This document shows, piece after piece, positions 18,866 to 27,264 of a DNA stretch of 64,000 bases (positions within the stretch are counted from its first letter, which is position 1; every line of letters begins with the position of its first letter). The position numbers were made by a program, and so were the translations under genes. A model generated the notes under the pieces. It saw only the letters and a program-made list of their open reading frames with translations, ran no database searches and was not told the origin of the DNA. The DNA is from RPQJ01 sp963731105 (GTDB lineage Bacteria > Pseudomonadota > Gammaproteobacteria > Steroidobacterales > Steroidobacteraceae): positions 62,001 through 126,000 of the forward strand of contig CAVSUM010000011.1 in the NCBI GenBank assembly GCA_963731105.1, read 5' to 3'.

Positions 18866-20337
18866 TTGATTATCAGACCTTCCATCAAATCCGGCAGTTG
18901 TGCGACCACGAACATCTGTCCGTCGCGCAGATTGCGGCGGCGTTGCGGTTGGATGAACGCACCGTGGGCAAATGGATCGACTGCCAAACCTATCAGCCAC
19001 GAGCGCAAACCAAACGGGCCAGCAAACTCGATCCGCACAAAGGCACGATCGTGCGCCTCCTGGCCACGCATCCCTTCACCGCCCAGCAACTGCTCCAGCG
19101 ATTGCGGGAGAGTGGTTATACCGGCGGCTACAGCATCCTTAAGGAATATGTGCGTCTCGTACGGCCGCCGCGCCAACCGGCCTTTCTGAAGCTCCACTTT
19201 GCTCCAGGGCAATGCGCCCAGGTGGATTGGGGTTCGGCCGGGTTTTTACCGGTGGGCAGCACGCGGCGGCGGCTCTCCTTTTTCGTCATGGTGCTCTGCT
19301 ACAGCCGCCGGCTGTATGTCGAGTTCACCCTGGCGCAGACGCAGGAACACTTCCTGGCCTGCCACCAGCACGCCTTCGAATACTTTAACTCCGTTCCGGC
19401 CGAGGTAATGGTCGACAACTGTAAGACCGCAGTCCTGTCCCACCCTCTGGGCGCCCCGGCCCTGCTGCATCCGCGTTACCTGGACTTCGCCCGCCACTAT
19501 GGTTTTGCGGTGAAGGCTTGTGGCCCATACAAACCTCATGAAAAAGGGCGGGTGGAGAACGGCGTGGGTTACTTCAAGAAGAACTTCCTGGCCGGGTTGC
19601 AGCTCTCCGGCCTGGACGCACTCAATGCGGCGGTGCGGCAGTGGTTGGACCAAGTGGCCAATGTGCGGGTGCATGGGGAGACGCACCAAAAACCCCTGGA
19701 CCTCTTTGAACTGGAAAAGCCCAAGCTGCGGCCTCTGACCGTGCTGCCTTATGATCTGGCTACGGTCAGCACCGTCTCCGTCAGTCGGCGGTGCCGCGTT
19801 ACCCTGGACACCAATCACTACTCGGTGCCGCCCCGGTATGCCAACACCAACCTTACCCTCAAGGCCTATCCCGACCGCCTCTGCCTGTATCATCAGGATC
19901 AGCTCGTGGCCGAGCACCCGCGCAGCTATGAGCGACATCGGGACTTCGAAAAGCCGGAACATGTGCAGGAACTCCTGGCCCAACGCCGGCAGGCCCGGGC
20001 CCAGCACCTGCTGACTCGGTTTTTGGCCCTCTCGCCGCACGCGGCGGAGTATTATCAGCGCCTGGATGAAAAGCGGGGCAATCCCCGCCACCATGTGCAA
20101 AAGATCGTCGCCTTGAGCGAGATCTACGGCGTGGAAAAAGTGCAACGCGCCTTGGAAGACGCCTGGGCCTATCAAGCCTTCAGTTGCGAATACATCGCCA
20201 ACCTGCTGGAACAGCGGGAGCGGCCCACGGCTCAGCCCGGGGCGCTGCATCTGACCCGCCAGCAAGATCTGCTGGACCTGGACTTGCCGGCCCCGGACTT
20301 GTCTCTCTACCAATCCCAGGAAGGCGGTGAGCCATGA
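18862..20337 (+). CDS. istA: IS21-family transposase IstA
   Basis: 491 residues from ATG 18862 (GGAGG six bases upstream; a longer frame from 18583 overlaps the preceding gene). An N-terminal helix-turn-helix (LSVAQIAAALRLDERTVGKW) precedes the rve-type DDE integrase core: AQVDWG supplies the first Asp, EVMVDNCKTAV the second, and KPHEKGRVENGVGY the Glu region. The C-terminal beta domain includes HYSVPPRYA. It catalyses strand transfer together with IstB. The reading frame is intact and full length, so the element may be active. Confidence 0.95.
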   Translation: MIDYQTFHQIRQLCDHEHLSVAQIAAALRLDERTVGKWIDCQTYQPRAQTKRASKLDPHKGTIVRLLATHPFTAQQLLQRLRESGYTGGYSILKEYVRLVRPPRQPAFLKLHFAPGQCAQVDWGSAGFLPVGSTRRRLSFFVMVLCYSRRLYVEFTLAQTQEHFLACHQHAFEYFNSVPAEVMVDNCKTAVLSHPLGAPALLHPRYLDFARHYGFAVKACGPYKPHEKGRVENGVGYFKKNFLAGLQLSGLDALNAAVRQWLDQVANVRVHGETHQKPLDLFELEKPKLRPLTVLPYDLATVSTVSVSRRCRVTLDTNHYSVPPRYANTNLTLKAYPDRLCLYHQDQLVAEHPRSYERHRDFEKPEHVQELLAQRRQARAQHLLTRFLALSPHAAEYYQRLDEKRGNPRHHVQKIVALSEIYGVEKVQRALEDAWAYQAFSCEYIANLLEQRERPTAQPGALHLTRQQDLLDLDLPAPDLSLYQSQEGGEP

Positions 20338-21083
20338 ACGTCACCGAATCCCGACTCAATGAACAGCTCAATGCCTTACGGCTGCTGACGGTGCAGGAGC
20401 ATTACGCGGCTCTGGCCAGCGAAGCGGCCCAGAAACAGTGGACGCATGTGGATTATCTAGCTCGTCTCATCGAGGGCGAAGCCCAGCGTCGACAGGAGTT
20501 GGCCATCCAGCGCCGTATTGCCGCCGCCCGCTTCCCCTGCATCAAGACCCTCGACCAGTTTGACTGGAACTGGCCCAAAAGAATCAACCGCACCCAGGTG
20601 CAGAACCTCTTCCGCCTGGCCTTTCTCCCGGAGAAAGCCAACGTGGTTTTCATGGGCGGAGTGGGACTCGGCAAATCGCACCTGGCCAGCGCGTTGGGCT
20701 ATGCCGCCTGCCTGGCGAACCATTCCGTGCTCTTCACCACAGCCGTGGACATCATCAACACCCTCACCGCTGCCCAAGCCGCCTATCGGCTCAAAGCCGA
20801 ACTCAAGCGACTGTTGGCCCCGCGGATTTTATGCATCGATGAGGTCGGCTACCTTCCCATCGACAAAACCGGCGCTGATTTGCTCTTTCAGGTCATCAGC
20901 CAGCGCTATGAACGGGGTTCCATCGTGCTCACCACTAACCAGCCCTACAAGCACTGGGCCAGGATCTTCAACAACGACAGCACTCTAACCAGTGCCGTTC
21001 TGGACCGGCTCTTGCATCATGCCGACACCGTCATTATCGAGGGCAAGAGTTACCGGATGAAAGATCAGATCGAAGCCCCGTAA
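20334..21083 (+). CDS. istB: IS21-family AAA+ helper ATPase IstB
   Basis: 249 residues, DnaC-like. Walker A is GGVGLGKSHLA (about residues 106-116), Walker B is ILCIDEVGYLP (about 164-174), and TTNQPYKHWARIF carries the sensor region. The ATG overlaps the istA stop by 4 nt. IstB loads on target DNA and activates IstA (family knowledge). No disruption is seen. Confidence 0.95.
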   Translation: MNVTESRLNEQLNALRLLTVQEHYAALASEAAQKQWTHVDYLARLIEGEAQRRQELAIQRRIAAARFPCIKTLDQFDWNWPKRINRTQVQNLFRLAFLPEKANVVFMGGVGLGKSHLASALGYAACLANHSVLFTTAVDIINTLTAAQAAYRLKAELKRLLAPRILCIDEVGYLPIDKTGADLLFQVISQRYERGSIVLTTNQPYKHWARIFNNDSTLTSAVLDRLLHHADTVIIEGKSYRMKDQIEAP

Positions 21084-21175
21084 ACTCGGCAGTCTTCCTC
21101 GCTGGCGACAGGCCCTAAACCCTGTCGCCATCTTTGTGTCACCTCCTGAAAACGGCCCAACATTTTCAGCCCGCC

Positions 21176-21434
21176 GCGCTGGCGGCATGACCTCGCCGCC
21201 GCCCTCACAAACATCATAGATGTACCAGTCGAAGAGCGCTTTAGCCGGCGGGCAGTGATTGCGCAAGGCATCGATTGGCACGTGGGTGATCTCTCCCACG
21301 ACGGAGGGAAGGACGCCCACATCTACAAGCCTGAGGATGGGGCCGGAGCCAAGGAAGCAGATGACGACGAGGCAGAATGCGGTCAGGAGCAGGTACAAAC
21401 AACAGCCTGGCCAGACCTTTGTGCGCGTCCGCAT
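21176..21434 (-). pseudogene. Small membrane protein gene interrupted by the IS
   Basis: From ATG 21434 the minus strand encodes MRTRTKVWPGCCLYLLLTAF, one hydrophobic helix, then VPIDALRNHCPPAKALFDWY and a short tail that runs straight into the IS end at 21175. Composition looks like a small single-pass protein with a periplasmic loop. No good Shine-Dalgarno is present. It is probably the 5' part of a gene cut by the IS; the remainder is not on the far side in recognisable form. Confidence 0.35.
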
Positions 21435-21630
21435 AGGAGGAGAGTGACATGAGTGCTTCGAAATTGAAATCCAGAAAGTCCCAAGGGCGGCCGCCTCTCC
21501 CTGCCCCTCTCCCCCAACGGAGGAGAGGGAAACGGCGCCGCGGCCCGTGAGCCCCGAGAGGAGTGCAAGGGGCAGAGCTTGCCGGCGCTTTTGGGCGACA
21601 ACCCGCATGTAATTCGGATACACTACACCC

Positions 21631-22680
21631 GTGGATTACCGGAAACAGTTTGACGAACTGCTGGCCAGCCCGACGCCGGTGCTGGCCCTGGCGCCGATGC
21701 AGGGCGTTACGGATCTGCCGTTCCTGAGGCTGATCGCCGCCTACGGCGGAGCGGATGTCTATGTGACGGAGTACTTCCGGGTTTACGCCACCTCGCATCT
21801 GGACAAGCACATTCTCAAGTCAGTGACCGAGAACCCCACCGGCCGGCCAGTCGTTGCGCAGATGATCGGGAACGACATCCCCGCTCTAGTGCGCACGGCG
21901 CGGGAGCTGGAGCAATACCCGGTGGCAGCGGTGGACCTGAACCTGGGCTGCCCTGCGCCAGTCGTGTATCGCAAAGGCGCGGGCGGCGGGCTGCTGCGCG
22001 AGCCCAAGCGCGTGGATGCCATCCTTGGCGCGTTGCGCGACGCCGTGAAAGGCCGGTTTACCGTCAAGACGCGCATCGGCTTCGACTCGGTGGAAGTCTT
22101 CACCGAACTGCTGCCCATCCTCGCGAAGCACTCGCTCGACCTGCTGACCGTGCACGCGCGGACGGTGAAGGAAATGTATCGGAGCGAGGTGCACTACGAG
22201 TTCATCGCGCGCGCCGTCGCCGCGCTGCGCTGCCCCGTGCTGGCCAACGGCAATGTCTATTCCGCGCCAAAGGCCGCCGATGTCCTGAAATGCACCGGGG
22301 CGCGGGGATTGATGATTGGCCGTGGGGTCATCCGCAACCCCTGGTTGTTCCGGCAAATCCGGGAGCACCAGCGCGGCGAACCGCTCTTTATCCCCCGCGG
22401 CGTGGACGTGCTCGCCTATGTGCGCGCGCTTTACGAGGCCGTCTGCTCCCCCGATGTGCGCGAATCCGCCCAGGTGCAGAAGATGAAGAAATACATGAAC
22501 TACCTCGGCGTCGGCGTGGAGTCGACCGGGCAGTTCCTGCACCAGATCCGCCGCGTCACGACCACCGCCGACCTCTTCCGCGTCTGCGAGGAATACATGA
22601 ATCACGACCGCCCGATGCCGCTGGAACCGTTTCCGCTGGCGCTTAAAGAGACGGACCTCATGGCCGGCGAACAGTTGTAA
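21631..22680 (+). CDS. dus: tRNA-dihydrouridine synthase family protein
   Basis: 349 residues from GTG 21631. APMQGVTDLPFLRL opens the FMN-binding TIM barrel, VDLNLGCPAP carries the catalytic cysteine, VKTRIGF and DLLTVHARTVKEMY follow with the phosphate/RNA-binding residues, and ANGNVYS and GLMIGRGVIRNPWLFRQI complete the barrel. The C-terminal helical domain (MKKYMNYLGVGVE) binds tRNA. It reduces uridine in the tRNA D-loop with NADPH and FMN. The gene is intact. The exact DusA/B/C class is not assigned. Confidence 0.9.
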   Translation: MDYRKQFDELLASPTPVLALAPMQGVTDLPFLRLIAAYGGADVYVTEYFRVYATSHLDKHILKSVTENPTGRPVVAQMIGNDIPALVRTARELEQYPVAAVDLNLGCPAPVVYRKGAGGGLLREPKRVDAILGALRDAVKGRFTVKTRIGFDSVEVFTELLPILAKHSLDLLTVHARTVKEMYRSEVHYEFIARAVAALRCPVLANGNVYSAPKAADVLKCTGARGLMIGRGVIRNPWLFRQIREHQRGEPLFIPRGVDVLAYVRALYEAVCSPDVRESAQVQKMKKYMNYLGVGVESTGQFLHQIRRVTTTADLFRVCEEYMNHDRPMPLEPFPLALKETDLMAGEQL

Positions 22681-22875
22681 CTGTTGGGTTCTTCAGCGGT
22701 TGCCGAATTCCCCCACTAGCCCTATCCGTAGCGATAGCTCCGTTGCCAACGTATTCGGTAGGTGACTCAACTATCCGCCCGTTTGGGGTTGACATCAGCT
22801 CATTGTAGCACCCAGGCTCAAAGCGTGCACTGACGCAGGCAAAGGCAGGCGTTGGTGCGGCGACCTTTTGAAACT

Positions 22876-23745
22876 ATGCCAAAGTTGACAAAGCAAGCGC
22901 AGTTCGTTCGTTGGATGGGGCCGCTGCTCGACGCTTTACGCGCCTTGGGTGGCAAGGCTGCCCCTCGAGAATGTTCTGATTGGATTGCCGAGAAACTCTG
23001 TCTCTCAACTGAACTTTTGAAGGAGAAGATGAAGTCGGGCAGCGAACGATTTCACAATCAAGTTCAATGGGCTCGGCAATACCTAGTCTGGGAGGGTCTT
23101 CTTGATTCGCCTGAGCGTGGCGTCTGGATGTTGACTCCAAAGGGTGCAAAAGCCCATCTTGACAACAAGGCCAGCCGGGACATTTTCCTGAAATGGGTGC
23201 AAATTCACCAGCAGACGCGTAAGCAGAAGGCAACGATTCCCACTACTCAACCTGCTGCGCCCGAAGATGAAGAGGAAACTCCAGAGGAGGTAGAGGAGCA
23301 AAGTCTAATTGAGGTGATTCAATCCTTACCGCCACAGGGCTTCGAACGCCTCTGCAAGCGAGTGCTGCATGAATATGGATTCGAAAGGTTGACCGTCCTA
23401 GGCAAAAGCCATGATGGAGGAATTGACGGGTGCGGCATTCTGCGCCTCAACCCTTTTGTTTCAATCAAGGTGATGTTTCAATGCAAGCGGGTTCGCGGCG
23501 GAGTAAGTCGCGCGCAAGTCGGCGACTTCCGTAACGCCACTATGGGGCGTGCCGATAAAGGCATCTTCATAACTACCGGTCATTTCAGCCCCGACGCCAA
23601 AAAGGAGGCAGACCGAGATGGCGTGCTGCCAATCGAGCTTGTCGATAACGAGCGTCTGGTCGAACTGTTTGAGGCTAAGCGTCTAGGCCTCAAGCCCAAG
23701 CAGGTCTTCGAAATTGACCACGCTTTCTTCGACCAGTTCCGCTGA
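22876..23745 (+). CDS. Mrr-like restriction endonuclease
   Basis: About 289 residues from ATG 22876. The N-terminus is an Mrr_N winged helix (QFVRWMGPLLDALRALGG; WARQYLVWEGLLDSPERGVW). An acidic linker leads to the catalytic PD-(D/E)xK domain: GFERLCKRVLHEYGFERL, then DGGIDG (metal-binding Asp) and FQCKR (the QxK), then TTGHFSPDAKKEADRDG. Mrr enzymes are type IV systems that cut modified DNA. It is a stand-alone gene with no methylase beside it, which fits type IV restriction. Confidence 0.85.
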   Translation: MPKLTKQAQFVRWMGPLLDALRALGGKAAPRECSDWIAEKLCLSTELLKEKMKSGSERFHNQVQWARQYLVWEGLLDSPERGVWMLTPKGAKAHLDNKASRDIFLKWVQIHQQTRKQKATIPTTQPAAPEDEEETPEEVEEQSLIEVIQSLPPQGFERLCKRVLHEYGFERLTVLGKSHDGGIDGCGILRLNPFVSIKVMFQCKRVRGGVSRAQVGDFRNATMGRADKGIFITTGHFSPDAKKEADRDGVLPIELVDNERLVELFEAKRLGLKPKQVFEIDHAFFDQFR

Positions 23746-23843
23746 TGCGGGCGGCGGGAAAGCGCGAAAGGATAGGGCTCACACCTACAATTGGAGTATG
23801 CCGATGCCCGCCACAGAACATCCACAGCCGCGTAGCCTTTCCC

Positions 23844-24012
23844 TCACCCGTGCCGAGAAGGCCGCTCCATCGCGAAGGTGTTCGGAAGGTGCCGCACCTT
23901 CCGAACGGCGCTGTCTTGCAGCAGGACTTCCACAATACTAAAGCATAGCTTCACCTGCGGGTTGTGAAGCAGAGGCAAGTAGTTGAGCGCGGCTCGGGTA
24001 TCCGGGCGCGGC
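23844..24012 (-). pseudogene. Decayed copy of the yraN 3' end
   Basis: The minus strand here encodes RAALNYLPLLHNPQVKLCFS, then EVLLQDSAVRKVRHLPNTFA and a short tail to TGA. It matches the last 45 or so residues of the yraN-like gene at 25005-25434 (RAALDYLRLLRNPPVKLRFD and EVLLQDSAVREVRHLPNTFA). The two DNAs align over about 140 bp with roughly a quarter of positions changed. Nothing of the N-terminus remains. The copy contains a perfect 11-bp hairpin (23881-23905, TTCGGAAGGTG arms) that the intact gene lacks. Confidence 0.75.
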
Positions 24013-24031
24013 GTATCACGTGCAATAACGG

Positions 24032-24439
24032 TCAAAACGCCCGTGTCAGTCCTATCAGCAGTTCGCGTGGCGTGATGATCTGAATCCCAAAGGGCTTTTC
24101 CAACGCCAGCAGATCGTCATCGCGTGAAACTATGATTCTTGCTCCGGCTGCCAGGGCGCAGGCTAAATAGGGATCATCTTTTGCATCCCGGCTGCGTTGC
24201 GTGCCCAACGGGGCGGGCTCCACCAGCTTCACGCGGTCGTAATACCACGTCAGCAAGTTATGCGCGGGGTGCTTGAATTTGCCTCCCCGCTCCGCTATTA
24301 ACGCCCGCACTTCTTCCAGGATTTCTGGCGTCGCAAACACGGTGATTCGCCGTTTAGCCATCGCCAACAGGCAATTGTGTGCCTCCCCGCGCCAGCCCAC
24401 GCCGGCAAAGACGACGTTGGCATCAAGAACGACGCGCAC
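24032..24439 (-). CDS. PIN-domain toxin
   Basis: 135 residues. MRVVLDANVVFAG has the first PIN acidic residue, EILEEVRALI the second, and DAKDDPYLACALAAGARIIV with SRDDDLL the remaining Asp residues, so the metal site looks complete. The pattern fits a VapC-like or PIN_3-type ribonuclease toxin. Its start overlaps the antitoxin stop by 17 nt, the usual arrangement for co-translated toxin-antitoxin pairs. RNA target unknown. Confidence 0.85.
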   Translation of the reverse strand: MRVVLDANVVFAGVGWRGEAHNCLLAMAKRRITVFATPEILEEVRALIAERGGKFKHPAHNLLTWYYDRVKLVEPAPLGTQRSRDAKDDPYLACALAAGARIIVSRDDDLLALEKPFGIQIITPRELLIGLTRAF

Positions 24440-24698
24440 GACTCTTCCTCTCCGCCCGGAGGCGGTGCTGGGTCTTCACGATGGCGGCCATTTCCTCGTC
24501 CGAGGGATCACCCATCGGCGCGCCCTCCATCGCCTGTTCCAAAAAGGCCACGTCCTGCTTGATTTGTTCCTGCCGCCGGCTGCGGATCAAGTCGCGCATA
24601 TATTCGCTCATGGAATCAAAGGCGTGCGCTTCCGAATCGGACCGTGCGAACTCTGCCAGCTCCGGGTTCAAGGAGATGTTGATGGTCACGGCTTTCAT
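24423..24698 (-). CDS. Ribbon-helix-helix antitoxin
   Basis: About 91 residues from ATG 24698 (an upstream ATG at 24716 is also possible). MKAVTINISLNPELAEFA forms the DNA-contacting beta strand and first helix, and SMSEYMRDLIRSRR the second helix, typical of ParD/CopG-like antitoxins. The C-terminal part (DVAFLEQAMEGAPMGDPSDE) would wrap the toxin. It is co-transcribed with the PIN gene. A 29-bp inverted repeat just upstream is a likely autoregulatory site. Confidence 0.8.
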   Translation of the reverse strand: MKAVTINISLNPELAEFARSDSEAHAFDSMSEYMRDLIRSRRQEQIKQDVAFLEQAMEGAPMGDPSDEEMAAIVKTQHRLRAERKSRARRS

Positions 24699-24714
24699 GC
24701 CGGCAAAGTAGCTC

Positions 24715-24743
24715 ATTGGCAATGTATGTCAATGCTTGCCAAT
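24715..24743 (-). promoter_or_regulatory. Operator/promoter candidate of the toxin-antitoxin pair
   Basis: Inverted repeat ATTGGCAA-(13 nt)-TTGCCAAT. Between the arms, on the minus strand, lies TTGACA (24732-24727), a good -35 box. RHH antitoxins usually bind palindromes that overlap their own promoter. Confidence 0.55.
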
Positions 24744-24865
24744 AGTGAAGGTGGCCGGGGACGAAGAACAAAGCCATGTTCGCTGCCGACAACCGGAGGT
24801 GTGTCCTATATTGGGACACGTTGTTGGAGCCTCAGTTGTGTAAGCCAAACCGCTTGTGACAGCCG

Positions 24866-24920
24866 GGAAGACTCATGGGAGACTCACCGGACTCTCGCCG
24901 GACCCTCGCCGGGGATAACT
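24866..24920. repeat. 11-nt phased array, five units
   Basis: GGAAGACTCAT, GGGAGACTCAC, CGGACTCTCGC, CGGACCCTCGC and CGGGGATAACT follow one another in exact 11-nt register, and weaker units may extend on both sides. The array lies between the antitoxin promoter and yraN. Confidence 0.65.
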
Positions 24921-25004
24921 TTGAGACTCCCGGGGGCGCCTCCAGCCTCTGCCGGACCTCGTAAGACAAGCCAGTCTTGCGGGTCAACGGGCACTGTAAG
25001 GCGG

Positions 25005-25434
25005 TCACCCGTAGCGATAGGGACGCTCCATGGCGAAGGTGTTCGGCAGGTGCCGCACCTCGCGCACCGCGCTGTCTTGCAGGAGCACCTCGACGATGTC
25101 GAAGCGCAGCTTCACCGGCGGGTTTCGCAGCAGACGCAGGTAATCGAGCGCGGCCCGGGTCAGCCGCCGGCGCCTCTCCTTGTTCACCGCCGCCGCGGGC
25201 CGCACCCATTCCTCGGAGGAGCGCGCCTTGACTTCGACGAAGACCAGGCAGTCTCCGTCGCGGAAGATGAGGTCAATCTCGCCGCGCGGGGAACGGAAGT
25301 TGGCGGTGAGGAACTTCAGGCCCTGGCGCTTGAGCTGGCTTCTTGGCGGCGCGCTCGCCCAGTTCGCCGTGGCGGAGATGCAGCGGCTTTTCGGTCCTGC
25401 TCCACCACGACTTGATGCGCGCAGCCAGTTTCAT
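25005..25434 (-). CDS. yraN: YraN/UPF0102 family endonuclease-like protein (one frameshift)
   Basis: About 142 residues. HLRHGELGERAAKK, then after one extra base near 25340 QLKRQGLKFLTANFRS, GEIDLIFRDGDCLVFVEVKA (the E-x-D...E-V-K core of this Holliday-junction-resolvase-like fold), SSEEWVRPAAAVNKERRRRL and the C-terminal DYLRLLRNPPVKLRFDIVEV. Length is slightly above the family norm of about 120. Start ATG 25434 is chosen because the N-terminal helix begins there. UPF0102 proteins commonly lie next to rnhB, as they nearly do here. A diverged copy of the 3' end lies at 23844-24012. Confidence 0.8.
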
Positions 25435-25520
25435 GCGATGCCGGAAAAGGATTTCTTTGATTGCGGCCCTGCCTCCTTCTATAACTGCCGCGTGCCGAAG
25501 ACAACTGGAATTGTCAGCCC

Positions 25521-26444
25521 ATGACCACCGCCCCGGTATCCCGAGACTGCCCGGTATGCGGCCGCAATGAGGCGGAGGCTTACCTGCAAAAGGGTGACCT
25601 TCGGCTCGTGCGCTGCCGCCAGTGCACGATGATCTATGCCAACCCGGTGCCGGCGGAGTTTGCTTCCGGGCGAATACTATGACCAGGCGGGGACGGATTA
25701 CTATCTTTCGCCGGCCAAGCTGGAGAGTGACTACGCGGCGGTGCGATTCGAGCGGGAACTGCGACTGTTCCGCAAGCACTGCCAGGGCGGCGCCGTGCTG
25801 GATGTCGGTTGTTCGTCCGGGGCGTTCCTGTTCCAGTTGAACCAGCGCTTTCCGGGCTGCTACCAGGTGCTGGGTACCGACGTGAGCGGCCCGCCGCTGG
25901 ATTACGCGGAGAGCCGCGGGGTCGCTGTCGTGCGCGGCAATTTCCTGGAACAGGATTTCGGCGGCAGGCAGTTCGACGCGGTGACCTTCTGGGCGGTCCT
26001 GGAGCATTTGGCTCGAACCGCAGCAGTTTCTCGAGAAGGCCGCGTCGGTGCTCAAGCCGGACGGGCTGTGCTTCGTGCTGGTGCCGAACATGAAGTCGCT
26101 GGCAGCGCGGCTGCTCGGCGCACGCTATCGCTACATCTACCCGCAGCACCTGAATTACTTCACCAAGGCAACGTTGACGAAGACTGGTGGAGGCGCAGTT
26201 CTCGGTCATCGAGTTCCGCACCACCCACTTCAATCCGATCGTGATCTGGCAGGACTGGCGGGGCGGCGGCAAGGAAGTCTCCAACCGCGAGCGCGCCCAA
26301 CTCCTGCAGCGCACCACTGCCTACAAGCAGAACCCCTTGCTGAAGCCAGTGAAGGCCCTCTACACGCTCGCCGAAAAGGCGCTGGGCGCGCTGACGCTCG
26401 CGGACAACCTGGTCGTGGTGCTGCGGAAAAAGGTAGAGCAGTAG
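25521..26444 (+). CDS. Class I SAM-dependent methyltransferase with N-terminal zinc-ribbon (three frameshifts)
   Basis: Merged product of about 305 residues. The N-terminus CPVCGRNEAEAYL...RCRQCTMIYANP is a four-Cys zinc ribbon. The methyltransferase core follows: VLDVGCSSGAFL (motif I), GTDVSGPPLDYA, GNFLEQDF, FDAVTFWAVLEH (motif IV) and LKPDGLCFVLVPNM, then YIYPQHLNYFTKATL. This layout is common in methyltransferases of sugar or surface-glycan genes. Frame changes lie near 25665, 26012 and 26188. The substrate is unknown. Confidence 0.75.
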
Positions 26445-26605
26445 GATGCTGGTGGGGCGTTGGATGGACAGCCGATAGCCGATAACCAATGGCAGATGGC
26501 AAATGAAAGCCTCGGCAGCCTCTTCTTCACTCGGCAGTAGTCCCGCCACGTAGCGGGTAACCGTCTGGCCAATGAATTACCTCCGGTCGAAAGGTCCGCT
26601 CTCAG

Positions 26606-27264
26606 TCAAAACAGTTCAACTCCCCGGCGACTGGCCGGAACGGAGCGAAGCTGCGGCGATGGATGGGGCAGGGGCCCAGTGACGATGGCGGCCAGGTGCT
26701 GCGGTGTGCCGTAGCCTTTGTGCTCGGCAAAACCGTAACCGGGATAGAGCTGGTCAAACTCCCGCATGAGGCGGTCGCGGGTCACCTTGGCCAGGACGCT
26801 CGCGCCGGCGATCGAGTAGCTCCGCGCATCGCCTTTCACCAGCGGCGTGTTCGGGAAGCGCATGGATTTGACCGGCCGCCCGTCCACCAGCACGTGCTCG
26901 GGCGGCGGCTGCAGTTGCGCGAGCGCCAGGTTCATCGCGCGATGCGCCGCCTGGTAGAATGTTGATGCGGTCAATCATCTCCACGTCCACGATGGCGATC
27001 GCACAGCGGATTTCCGGATGCGAGGTCAGGATGGCGTAATACTTCTCGCGCTGCGCCTCGGTGAGCTGCTTGGAGTCGTTGAGGCCGCGGAGCGCGCTGT
27101 CCAGGCCCGTCTCCGACCAACCGCACGGGAAACACGACCGCGCCGGCCACCACCGGCCCGGCGAGCGGGCCGCGGCCCGCCTCATCCACGCCCGCGACGA
27201 GCGTCAGGCCCTTCTGCCAGAGCTCGCGCTCGTAGGCCAGCCGGTTCCAGAACTTCGCGCTCAA
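26606..27264 (-). CDS. rnhB: Ribonuclease HII (two frameshifts)
   Basis: About 218 residues when merged. VAGVDEAGRGPLAGPVVAGA carries the catalytic D-E and the G-R-G that recognises the ribonucleotide junction. LNDSKQL, CAIAIVDVEMIDRINI, VLVDGRPVK, YSIAGASVLAKVTRDRLM (catalytic Asp) and YGFAEHKGYGTPQHL follow. It removes ribonucleotides from DNA and initiates RNA primer repair. Start TTG 27264 has GGAG upstream and overlaps the nagB stop. Frame changes near 27115 and 26965 in such a conserved gene point to sequencing error. Confidence 0.85.

Larger units (their letters stand above)
17775..21175 (+). mobile_element. IS21-family insertion sequence with two extra upstream genes
   Basis: The ends are matched inverted sequences: GGCGGTCTGAAAATG at 17775-17789 and its inverted relative CATTTTCAGCCCGCC at 21161-21175. 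A second internal copy, GGCGGTTTGAAAATG, lies at 17800-17814, as IS21 members carry multiple terminal repeats. Four genes lie between them, each pair overlapping: a zinc-finger-like ORF, a winged-helix-like ORF, istA and istB. Exact outer ends and target duplications could not be fixed. The left non-coding part (about 17790-17955) holds only pyrimidine-rich sequence. Confidence 0.85.

Noticed and set aside
21449..21550. 33-codon ORF MSASKLKSRKSQ... with GGAGGAG just upstream
   Set aside because: The ribosome site is good, but the body is an inverted CCTCTCC/GGAGAGG repeat and arginine-rich by composition. No sign of a real protein.
22791..22820. TTGACA promoter in front of the Mrr-like gene
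   Set aside because: The -35 box is good but no -10 box is found at 16-18 bp, so it is not listed as a feature.
24273..25415. 380-codon plus-strand ORF
   Set aside because: It is the reverse shadow of the PIN toxin, antitoxin and yraN genes; the minus-strand frames carry the family motifs.
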